This document shows, piece after piece, positions 22,040-33,140 of a DNA stretch of 64,000 bases. Both the position numbers and the translations under genes were made by a program. The stretch lies in NCBI GenBank assembly GCA_037501455.1, contig CM074856.1, positions 53,907,001 to 53,971,000 of the forward strand, in the 5' to 3' direction. The notes beneath the pieces are model-generated. The model worked only from the letters and a program-made list of their open reading frames with translations. It ran no database searches and was not told where the DNA came from. How positions within the stretch are numbered: the stretch's first letter is position 1; each line of letters starts with the position of its first letter. This stretch comes from Lantana camara. Its lineage: Eukaryota > Streptophyta > Magnoliopsida > Lamiales > Verbenaceae.

Positions 22040-22590
22040 AAAATCCCCAAATGGGGACTCAAATTTGATTTTGCTCCCCATTTTCAAAAAAGTTTGTCTT
22101 TGCTCCCCAGATGAGAATCAAAAGTTTCATTTACTCCCAATTTTTCCCAAACATTGTATAAAAATTCAAGGATCACGTAACTAAATCCCCAGATCTGGTA
22201 TATTTTTCGCAATATGATGTATGATTTAGTTACGTGATCATTGAATTTTTATTACCAGATCTGGGGATTTAGTTACGTGATCCTTGAATTTTTATACAAC
22301 ATATACATCATATTGCGAAAAATATACCAGATCTGGGGACTTAGTTACGTGATCCTTGAATTTTTATACAACATTTGGGAAAAATGGGGAGTAAATGTAC
22401 ATCATATTGTAAAAAATATACCAGATCTGGGGATTTAGTTACACGATCCTTGAATTTTTATGCAACGTTTGGAAAAAATAGAGAGTAAATGAAACTTTTG
22501 ATTCTCATCTAAGCAAAGACAAACTTTTTTGAAAATGAGGAGCAAAAACAAATTTTTAACTCATGGGTACTATTAAAAAAAAAACCCTTT
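22040..22590. mobile_element. Foldback element with internal direct repeats
   Basis: The left arm (about 22070-22215) and right arm (about 22390-22560) are inverted copies sharing CCATTTTCAAAAAAGTTTGT and GAATCAAAAGTTTCATTTAC. Between them GATCTGGGGATTTAGTTACG plus the following CTTGAATTTTTAT is repeated about four times in both orientations. No clear target duplication was found, so the superfamily is undecided. Confidence 0.6.
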
Positions 22591-22614
22591 TTTTTATCCG
22601 GATTGTATTTTGAT

Positions 22615-25600
22615 TGTAACGCCCCGCATTTTTAAAATTATTCAGGTACACGCACCACACGTGTGAGTTTGAGAGTTAAAACTGTTAAGCGTGCTTAATT
22701 GCATTATGTGACTAAGTGGATTATGTGATTAATTGTCTAATCGCCTAAGTGTTCATTTTAATTGCTAATTAATTTTAATTTCATTTCAATTCATTTTCTA
22801 ACATATGCATAATTGATACATTTCATCGCATAACATGTTTTCATATGTATACATATAATTACTTAAAACTAATTGATTTCATAAGAGTATATTTATATAC
22901 TACATTCATTCATGAGACATGTAATTATATATTTATATATGCCTAATTCTTTCTGCACTAATACTCACACATGCATTATATAAATATATATATATGAGCA
23001 CTAAGAATATTATATACATATAATATATATAATATCTCCACTTTATGACTTTATACATATATATTATATATCTATACATACATTTCATATACATTGTATA
23101 TTATATGCAAGACACACACAATTACACCTACTTAATCTCTAACTCACACACACAACCCTTGCTTTCATTCATCATCTTCATCACATCTTGGATCTCCAAG
23201 CAAGAAGAAGAGAAAGATACGATCAATTTATCAAGAGCACAAGCATCATCATCCTCTCATCATCTTCATCATCTTCTTCCATTCATTTCAAGATTAGTTT
23301 TGATATTTCATGAGATTGATTGGGTGAATAGTTAGGGCTTGGTGACTTAATGGTGTTTACATGTTTCTAGCATGAATTTGTGACTTTATATGTATATATC
23401 CTTGAGTTCTTAGCCTTGTTTCCTTGTAACTTGAATGACTTGTTCATATTTGTAACTTGGAGGATTTATATGAATTGATTGGTTTGATCTTTAGCCCCAA
23501 CTTGTGTTATATGTTGCCTAAATGACATATGTGAGTTATATGCATGTTATATGTTAGTTTTGAAGTGTTTATTTGTTGTGGTTTTGTATTGGAATGGCTT
23601 GGGAGCCATTTTTCGAGCCTTGCCCTATTTTTCCCCTGCTTTTTCATCCAGTGGCTTTCCAAACGGGCGTTTGGACTCCCCGTTCATTCACCAAACGTCC
23701 GTGTAACAACCTACTGCATTAACCCGAGGAGCTCCACACGCCCATTTCTGCTTTTAGTACATTTTTCAAATGGGTGTTTCTCCCTCATACGAGCTCTGAT
23801 TGACTTGATTTTTAAACCTTTGGAAACCTTTTGAAGTCTAGAACAACTTCCAATTGAAATCAACTCAATAGCATTTATATTTTGTGAGTTATAATCATTT
23901 TAATTTGGTGTCGCTACTTTACTGGAAATCTACACTCCTTCAACTTCGGACCTATGCCATTTCCTCCTCGCTTTGAACCACGATTCGAGGCATATATCAT
24001 TTTAAAGGTGTATGTGTATAATTTCTTATTCAACAAAAAAAAACTCCATTCCAAGGTCTATAACTCACGATACACCCATTTTCCTACAGCTTGCGAATTT
24101 TCGAAAATTGTCCGTTTTTGCAAAACTTCACTAAAATCCCTCATATTGCATTCCTTTCACTTCCTTGGCTCCTGTATGTCACTTATATGAATTATGTGCT
24201 TGATTAATTGATAATAATGCTCTTATTTGACACTCCTTGGTCCTTACTTGCTTCAGTTTGATTGTTTGAATCCGTGCTTGATACGTTGATTAAATTTGTT
24301 TGAGTAATTGAGCATATGAACACGACCACACTATTCCATGACATTCCTATGCTTCATTTCATATTGAATTATGTTATGACATGATACACCACTTCATAAG
24401 TATTTCCGTGCATCCTATTTGGTATCATATTGAGTCTCCTCTCACGAGTACACATTGTTACTTTCTCTTGTACAGTTCATCTCCAGGGCGGAGACTTCCA
24501 GATTGAATAGGTACCCATATCAATCATGTTTCTTATCTCGAGTTATTCTAGGTGGGGTGTTTTCGTTCTAGTTATGTATTAAATCCCTATAACCCTTATG
24601 TGATATGTTTTGGCCAAATTCCTAATCATATATTTACGTATCATTTTCAAGCAAAGTCATCGAGTAAATTCTTATCGAGTAAATATTTTCAAGGAATGAA
24701 TCATTTGAAATGAAATTGTATTGAAATGTTATTACGAATTGAAACATTTTGGCGAGATATGTACTTCACGTTCACGTTATTGGGCCCGGGGAAACGTGGT
24801 CTTGGATACCGGCACGACATCGGGCCATCGGGCAATCCCTTATCACGTAATACCCTTTGAGATTATCCTCGCGTGAATTTGGTGGCAGGAAGGCTGGATA
24901 TTCTTGAGCCAGTGGTTAATCCACTTGAAAGGAGCGGGTAAGAGTCCTGAGCCCCCGTCTCGACACGTTCACGTTAAATGGTCCAGGTCTGTAGGCCCGA
25001 CCATTATGGAGGGAGAAGGTTGGAACTTATTTTCATGATTACGATTATGTTCATGTTTACGTTACGCACCGTGCGGGAAGGTCGCGACATGGATTGCCCA
25101 AACGATTATGTTTTATGCCCGCATGTATTATTAAGTATTGCATGATCACGTATTCAAAGTATTATGTCATGTTCATTGTACACGGTCGGAGTTTGGTTGG
25201 AGATAACGCACGCTCACTCGCCGAGCCATAACGATTATTCATGCATTACGAACTTAATGAATTTTAATATGGATTAGTCGTAAAGACCGAGCATTAGTAA
25301 ACGATTTCATGCCCTTCATGGGAACTAACTTTACTAAAACCTTGCTCAGGATTTATGACTTGCATGTGCTTGTTTTTATATATACGTACAGCTCCTGCTC
25401 ACTTAGTCTTCTAGAGACTGACCCCTCCTTCCCACTTTTCTCAGTTCTTGCAGGTTTTGCTAGGCGGGAGTCAAGTCTTAGGGATTATCTCGAGTCTCAC
25501 TTGTACACTCGAGTAACATTCTACAGTTATTATGTCTATCTGTACCATGTATTTAAATAGGCCTGTGTGCCAATGCATGTTTTATGGATTATTAAATTAT

Positions 25601-25913
25601 TGATTATTGATTCGGGACAGGTTGCATGTTTAGCTGAACCCGTTGTTAGGTGCATGTTGGATTTAATTATATTTATGAATTGTTTGGGCTTGTAGCCATT
25701 AATGGAATTTTATTATTGGCATGATTGCTTCCGTTTTGCATTCGTACTGTTTTTGGTTGTTTGGTACAAGGTTAGATTCCGCCTAGCTAGGGAGTTATTT
25801 TTTTATTTTGTCACCCGTTCGCTATGAGTCCGGTCCATGCTGGATCATCGATTTCATATGTGGACTAGACTTATATTGTGAGGGATGTGGTGCCTATCAT
25901 CGCGGGTACTACA
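22615..25913 (+). repeat. 5' LTR of W (3299 bp)
   Basis: Starts TGTAACGCCCCGC and ends GGGTACTACA. Around 23000-23080 it is AT-rich with TATATA runs, followed by a CT- and CA-rich stretch that looks like a transcript leader (23110-23290). A cluster of ACGGGCGTTT/ACGCCCGT inverted motifs is at about 23650-23780. Confidence 0.85.
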
Positions 25914-25921
25914 TCCTAAGG

Positions 25922-25937
25922 TGGTATCAGAGCCCGG
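25922..25937 (+). other. Primer-binding site of W (initiator Met tRNA)
   Basis: TGGTATCAGAGCCCGG lies 8 bases after the LTR end and is followed by a short GC palindrome, GGTTGCAAAACC. Confidence 0.88.
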
Positions 25938-28900
25938 TTGCAAAACCGGGGTCTTTAGCGTCGTGTCGTGTCAATTATAGGTCGAACGACTTAGGAACAA
26001 CGTGTCAACGTGCGCACCGCATTGATCATGAGCATGTATTATTGGAAAGTTTGATGAATTTTATGTTGAAATTTATATTTTGTTGAATTTTGTGTTGCAT
26101 TTTGCGTCCATACGTGTTTTGGTGTTAATTATGTGACATATGTATTCAATAACTAGCATGCATTTATATTTGAATTGAGTTGTGATTTATAGGTTGCTAT
26201 CACAACATCAAACCACGACCAAATTTCCAAAGTAACCGCTATATACTACAAGTATTCCTTATGGATATGGGTGATTTGAAGAAGGCTCCGGATGTTAGCA
26301 AGAATTCAGGTAATTGGTGGTTCCTATGACGGGGCTTTAGCTAAGGAATTCAAGACCGAGGTGAGAATTAAATCATGCAAGAAGACGGTTATGGTTGAGG
26401 TAATGGTACGAGAGTTTGATGTGATAACTCTCCAACAAACACGCACTCCTACCCTGCAAACGGAGTAGGTCAACTGGGTTCAAGAGGCCATTTCACTCGA
26501 AGAAGAAGTGAAGGGAAAGACCTTTAAGTAGTTAGATTTAAGGTCAAGTTGTGGGAGTGAAGATCTAAGTCAAGATAATTCGGGTTGAGTTGGGATCAAG
26601 ATTTGGGTTCGAGTTAAGAAAGAAGAGGATTTCCCGAGATTGAAGATATAATCGAGAATTTAATTTGGGGTGGAGAATAAAAGACTTTTGATATTGGAAG
26701 TTAGATTAAGGTGAACTAAGAGACCACCCAACTTTTGGATTCATGAAGGGGATAAGCAAGATATTTGGATCGGCATTTAAGTTCAAGGTTCGGTGGAAGT
26801 TGAAGTTGCTTGCCCATTGGAATCCTTCAAGGTTGGAACAAGGAAGTTTTAATTGGGGATTCATAATGTGGTGCAAGAGATATGAAGAAGAGAAGAATTA
26901 GAGAGAACCAATCTACGTGGTGAGTACAACATTGTGGAAGATATGAAACAACAAAGAGAAACGATAGAGAAAGACAAAGAGCATTTGGAAGAAAATTATG
27001 TGTTCAAGTGTAAACTATAGGAGGACGAGTCATTCAACTAAATTGAATCCACAAGAGAAAAGTTAAAGGGATTTGATCAAGAAGAAATTAGGTTCAAGAA
27101 TCACGAAATTTTGGATCATGGAGACATGTAAGCCCGTTCAAAGAACTCCAAAGATTTGGAAGCCATGGGGAGGTAAGATAACCTAATTGACATTTAAGTT
27201 CGGCATATGGAAAGACTCAAGAGGCTAGTTTTGCGAAAATAGAAGGATTGAGTCATAACAACTTGGATCTTGGGATCTCACAAGAGGTACAAGGAAGCAT
27301 GGGAATTTAGAGTCGATTTTGGGAAGAATTAATATACCGAGATGCTCGGGTGTAGAGAACTTGGAACTCAACCTGACCTCTGGATTTTTGGCACACGGGT
27401 GGATACAAGAAAAATTAAGGAAGCTAGAAGACCGTGGGTATACAAGAAGTGGTCGATGGGTCCGAGTACAAAGAATCAATTTGCCGAGCTAAATATTGCC
27501 ACTACGGTGAAAGGTACTTGCATTCATGGCACGTGCATCATATATTGTGTTAATTTTTAATCCCGCTTTATATTCATTTAACTGAGACAATTTTCCTAAT
27601 ATGATGCATACCTTGTTTGTCCCAAATGTGCTACATGCATCGAGCATTTTTACCCGGCATGCATAGCTTGATGTTTCCTTGATAGGATAATTTACTCCAT
27701 CACGTTCATCAAGAATAAGCTCCATCAAGTTATATGAGATCAAGAAAAGAAGAATCTCGGGTTTGCAATGAACCGAACAAAATGAGATCTTAAGGAATTT
27801 TGGAATTGGAATAGGAGAATGGGAACGGGAGCAGTGAGATACTACCCTACTAATCATTTCAAAGTGATTGTAAGTGAGATAACTGGATCTGGAAAGCAAA
27901 GCTGAAGGAGTTGGAGATTTTCTATCCCATGGGTGATACAACAAATTCAAAAATAAAATTTTTAAGGGGGAGAGCCTAACCGGGAAATAAATTAAAATCA
28001 CAATCATGCTCCAACGGGTGACTCTCGAGAGGAACGACAGAAATTTAAGAGTTAATGAGTAACGAGAATTCGATGAAAGTGGTAAGAGATGAGATAGAAG
28101 TTCTAGCATTTAGGTACATTCCCAAACCTGAAGAAGATGAAACTTCGAGAATATCTAGATACTATAGGAGATAAAGTTGGGGATGCAAAGAAAGTTGAGA
28201 ACTAAATAGGATAAGACGGAGAAAAGGATGATTGATGGTAACCTCGACTACAAGATCAATGCCGTGAGTTTTTAAATTGGGATATTTACCAACTTAATCT
28301 TCTAAGATTAAAAAGAATGGTGCTTAGTATAACATACTTTATACCATGAAGTTGATGGGATCGAGAAGAAATTGGCAAGGATCGGTAAGGAAGATCTTGG
28401 GTAAGAAAAGCTTATTAAGTTATCATAGTTCAGAAGGGACAAAGTAAGATTTAACTCAACCGAATGTTGGAAGTGGAAGATCTACGAGGCAATGCACCAC
28501 ATGAACAAGGCATGTTATAAGCTCGTCAGATGCTTTCTATAACGAATCAGTGGTACTTTTGGAATTTGAGAGTAGAATTCAAGTTATTAAAGACCAGCAC
28601 TAGAATTCGAGAAGACTGAGTATAATCCGTGGTGAAGGATAAGTGGATTGGATCAAGATCAAGTGGGCCTCAAGTAGGAGGGAACTTCAGACCGTGGAAT
28701 TCATCAGGAAAGAAAAGTTGATTGTGGAGTAACTTGGGTGGATATTAAAGTGTAGATCACATCGGGCATTTCAAAGTGTAACGTTAAATGTAGAGGGATC
28801 TCCAAAGACCAATTAAATGTTGATTTAAATTACTATTATGTAAGATTCCCGATCAACGGTGAACGGTATATCAAACATTCATAGCATATGCATACATGTA

Positions 28901-29071
28901 ACTTGACTTCAAATAATTTATGATGATAAGTGCTTTGATTGTTGTTGTATTAATTACTTCTTATGTGCTTGTTATGTAATGTGACTGTATTTTTGGGGGT
29001 TGGTGCTTGCTTTGTGCCTTGGGGTGTTGAGCCCTTTCGTGTTGTGTTTAGAGTTTCTCTTTCTTTGTGTT
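25938..29071 (+). pseudogene. Interior of W: decayed, coiled-coil-like remnant, no RT recognised
   Basis: The interior is purine-rich on the plus strand and broken by stops in all frames. At about 26890-27015 one frame reads as a charged, heptad-like segment (LERTNLRGEYNIVEDMKQQ, then RETIEKDKEHLEENYVFKC) that has a relative in V at 13427-13342. I searched by eye for D-T/S-G-A, RT YxDD and integrase motifs and saw none. The long minus-strand open frame at 28109-27489 has no recognisable domain and I do not call it. Confidence 0.4.
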
Positions 29072-29175
29072 GAGAGACTGGGTTCTCTCGTTGTTTGTTT
29101 GGGAGATGGGATTCTCTCGTGCTTGTTTTGAGAGACGGGGTTCTCCCTTTGTTTGTTGAGGGACGGGGCTCTCTC
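29072..29175 (+). repeat. Four tandem 29-bp hairpin repeats upstream of the W 3' LTR
   Basis: Hairpins at 29072-29089, 29101-29118, 29130-29147 and 29158-29175 follow the pattern GAGAGA-CNGGGT-TCTCTC, spaced 29, 29 and 28 bp. Stem substitutions in units 2 and 4 keep pairing if G-U is allowed; unit 3 has one mismatch. Confidence 0.7.
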
Positions 29176-29376
29176 GTTGTTGCTTCCTACTTGTTTAGCT
29201 GCTCTAGTGACAGTTTAGTTTCTCGAGTGGGTAGTTCCGATGAGTTTAGGGTCGTGACTTAACCGCTTTGAAGACCTTGTTGCTTCAAGACCTTTTCCGA
29301 ACTAATTCCTAACGGGGAGTTGCTAACCCGCGTGGGATGAACACAGGAGAGCTTCTTAAGAGTCCAGAACTCGAGG

Positions 29377-29415
29377 AAATGGACCTGAGGACAGGTCCAT
29401 TTTAAGGGGGAGAGG
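29377..29415 (+). other. Perfect hairpin joined to the W polypurine tract
   Basis: AAATGGACCTG (29377-29387) and CAGGTCCATTT (29392-29402) form an 11-bp stem with a 4-nt loop. It is followed at once by AAGGGGGAGAGG, the polypurine tract, and the LTR start at 29417. Confidence 0.75.
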
Positions 29416-29773
29416 TTGTAACGCCCGTTATTTTTAAAATTATTCAGGTACACGCACCACACGTGTGAGTTTGAGAGTTAGAACTGTTAAGCGTGCTTAA
29501 TTGCATTATGTGACTAAGTGGATTATGTGATTAATTGTCTAATTGCCTAAGTGTTGATTTTAATTACTAATTAATTTTAATTTCATTATTCATTTTCTAA
29601 CATATGCATAATTGATACATTTGAACTCATAACATGTTTTCATATGTATACATATAATTACTTAAATCTAATTAATTTCATAAGAGTATATTTATATACT
29701 ACATTCATTCATGAGACATGTAATTATATATTTATATATGCATAATTCTTCCTACATTAATACTCACACATAC

Positions 29774-29819
<46 letters not shown>

Positions 29820-31487
29820 CACTAAGAATATTATATACATATAATTTACATAATATCTCCACTTTATGACTTTATACATATATATTATATATCATTTCAT
29901 ATACATTGTATATTATATGCAAGACACACATAACTACACCTACTTAATCTCTAACTCACACACACACAACCCTTGCTTTCATTCATCATCTTCATCACAT
30001 CTTAGATCTCCAAGCAAGAAGAAGAGGAAGAGAAGATCAATTTATCAAGAGCACAAGCATCATCATCCTCTCATCATCTTCTTCCATTCATTTCAAGGTT
30101 GGTTTTGATATTTCATGAGATTGATTGTGTGAATAGTTAGGGCTTGCTGACATGATGGTGTTTACATGTTTCTAGCATGAATTTGTGACTTTATATGTAT
30201 ATATCCTTGAGTTCTTAGCCTTGTTTCCTTGTAACTTGAATGACTTGTTCATATTTGTAACTTGGAGGATTTATATGAATTGATTGGTTTGATCTTTAGC
30301 CCCAACTTGTGTTATATGTTGCCTAAATGACATATGTGAATTATATGCATGTTATATTTTAGTTTTGAAGTGTTTATTTGTTGTAATTTTGTATTGGAAT
30401 GGCTTGGGAGCCATTTTTCAAGCCTTGCCCTGTTTTTCCCCTGTTTTTTCATCCAGCGGCTTTCCAAAGGATGTTGGACTCCCCGTTCATTCACCAAACG
30501 CCCGTGTAGCAACCTACTGCATCAACCAGAGGAGCTTCACACGCCCGTTTCTGCTTTTAGTATATTTTTCAAATAGGTATTTCTCCATCATACGAGCTCT
30601 GATTGACCTGATTTTTAAACCTTTGGAAACCGTTTGAAGTCTAGAACAACCTCCAATTAAAATAAACTCAATATCATTTCTATTTTGTGAGTTATAATCA
30701 TTTTAATTTAGTGTCGCCACTTTACCGGAAATCTGTACTCCTTCAACTTCGGACCTATGCCATTTCCTCCTCGCTTTGAACCACGATTCGAGCCATATAT
30801 CGTTTTAAAGGTCTATGTGTCTACTTTATTTTCCAATAAAAAAAAATCCATTCTAAGTTCTATAACTCAAGATATACCCATTTTCCTACAGCTTGTGCAT
30901 TTCCGAAAATTGTCCGTTTTTGCAAAACTTCACTAAAACCCCTCATATTGCATTCCTTTCACTTACTTGGCTCCCGTACATGACTTATATGAATTATATG
31001 CTTGATTAACTGATAATAATGCTCTTATTTGACACTTCTTGGTCCTTACTTGCTTAAGTTTGATTGATTGAATCCATGCTTGATACGTTGATTGAATTTG
31101 TTTGAGTAATTGAGCATAGGAACACGACCACACTATTCCATGGCATTCCTATACTTTATTTCATATTGAATTATGTTATGACATGATACACCACTTCATA
31201 AGCATTGCCGTGCGTCCTATTTGGTATCATATTGAGTCTCCTCTCACGAGAACACATTGTTACTTTCTCTTGTACAGTTCATCTCCAGGGCGGAGACTTC
31301 CGGATTGAATAGGCACCCATATCAATCATGTTTCTTGTCTCGAGTTATTCTAGGTGAGGGTGTTTTCGTTCTAGTTATGTATTAAATCCCTATAACCCTT
31401 ATGTGATATGTTTTGGCCAAATTCCTAATTATATATTTAGGTATCGTTTTCAAGCAAAGTCATCGAGTAAATTCTTATCGAGTAAAT

Positions 31488-32420
31488 TGTAACGCCCCGA
31501 TTTTTGCTTTATACATTACGTGACATTATATGAATTATATTCTTATATGTTTATGTGAAAATATGTGAAATTTATACCAACTTGAGAATTATTACATGAA
31601 TTATTTCTAATTGATACGTGAATTAATTACCAAACGTGACTTAATTGTCTATATGTCCTTAATTGATCATTTTCTTAAATATGTGGACCAAATTGCATGA
31701 ACCATTCTTGGACTTAATTGATCATATTACATGAGATAGAATTTCATTGCAAGAACTTTAGTAATTTGGGGACTTAAGAGCAAATGGTGATGAGTCATGC
31801 AATGTCTTGGAAGAATCATGCAAATATCTTTTTTCTCTTCCATTCCATTTCATTAATCATATTTCATCAAAAATCTCACACACTTCTCACGATCAAAACA
31901 CCAAAGAAGGAAGGAAGGATTTCATCAATTTTCAAGCTTGATTTCAAGGGAAAATTGCATACTTTGAAGCATGATCATCATCACTTCATCTTCTCCATCT
32001 TTTCTTTCATTCAAGATCATCTTCCCATTGACGAGGAGCAAGCTCCATAGTTGTATCCTTACTTTCTTTATCGGTAGAGGTGAGGTTTATCTTCTTGCTG
32101 TAGCCAACAATCTATACCCATATACCCTACACGAATTGCAATTGTTTCCCCGCATGTGAATTATTATACATATATGTATACCTATCTAATAAATACGTGA
32201 TTGACTACTATATTCTCGATTTTTATTGAAAATGGATTTCAAGTAACAAATGGGTTATACATATAGATTCTTGTGCGTGTGTTCATGACTTTAATTGTGA
32301 AAATGGAAAGTTTCTTGCATGCATTGCATAACCGAGTGCTTGTTCTTGAAAATCCCCATTCGCGTGTTTCGATGGGCCCCCACTCGCATGTTTCGGTAGG
32401 GTAAGGGCCCGAGGCAACGT
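31488..32420 (+). repeat. Truncated plus-strand LTR of a Z-related Gypsy family
   Basis: Starts TGTAACGCCCCGATTTTTGC and resembles the start of the minus-strand LTR at 35714 in layout, including a leader-like stretch near 31860-32000. It breaks off near 32420 inside a GC-rich motif cluster, where sequence switches to minus-strand gag. No matching interior is present for it. Confidence 0.65.
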
Positions 32421-32898
32421 GGGAAGCTGGTGGAATGAACTTGTTTCTGAACTCTCGAACAAACACCTCCCACGTGATAGCTTCCCCGTCAGCCTCTAAT
32501 ACAATCTGATTACTCTCCCACCAGGAGTAAGCCTCGCCCTGAATCAAGGTAAGAGTGCACCGAGCTTTCTCTCGGGTATCACAAGGAATAAGCTCCCAGA
32601 TTCTTTCCACTTTCTTTAGCCACATCTCTGCGTGAATATCGTTACCCTTATAACACTTGGGAGGTTGCTAATTCTGAAATTCCCGAAGTATGGCAGAAAT
32701 AGGGTTCTCTGCTGTAGCTGGTGGCACCGGTGGTGCTGGTGGCACGTAATCCTGAAGCTTCTGATCAATTAACCCAATAACTGCGTTCATGAAATCCTGT
32801 GGCTGAGCAGGAGGGGGTGGAGGAGCACGAGGAGAATGATCATTGCGGTGTCTCCTATGTCCCGGAGAATGCTCACGACGTGGTCTACCTCGAGGCAT
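32420..32898 (-). pseudogene. Gypsy Gag fragment of element Z (minus strand)
   Basis: It starts at 32898 with an Arg-rich N-terminus (MPRGRPRRE) and a proline-rich segment, then one in-frame TAG near 32668. It continues with the Retrotrans_gag core: WLKKVERIWELI, then ARCTLTLIQGEAYSWWES, then WEVFVREFRNKFIP. In plant Ty3/Gypsy elements this domain forms the capsid. Homology stops at about 32420, where the frame runs into LTR-like DNA, so the rest of gag and all of pol are missing. Confidence 0.82.
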
Positions 32899-33119
32899 CC
32901 TATGAATGGGACACTAGATATGCATGGTGGATTAGTGGATGCTAATGAACGTAGTTAAGATCATAAGATGCAAATAAACACATAGTTCACATAATCCACC
33001 AAATTCAAATAGATTCAAGTAGTTCCATATAAGATGCAAAACTCGTAATTTCTCAAATAATCCTACGCCATTCGACCTAGACTCACGAGACACGACACTA
33101 GAACCTCGATTTTGCAACC

Positions 33120-33133
33120 GGGCTCTGATACCA
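33120..33133 (-). other. Primer-binding site of Z (minus strand)
   Basis: GGGCTCTGATACCA is the inverse of TGGTATCAGAGCCC and is followed on the minus strand by GGTTGCAAAATC, similar to W and V. Confidence 0.85.
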
Positions 33134-33140
33134 CTTAAGA

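Noticed and set aside
27489..28109. 206-codon minus-strand open frame
   Set aside because: It is antisense to the decayed purine-rich interior of W, has low-complexity Ser/Leu/Phe composition and no recognisable domain.
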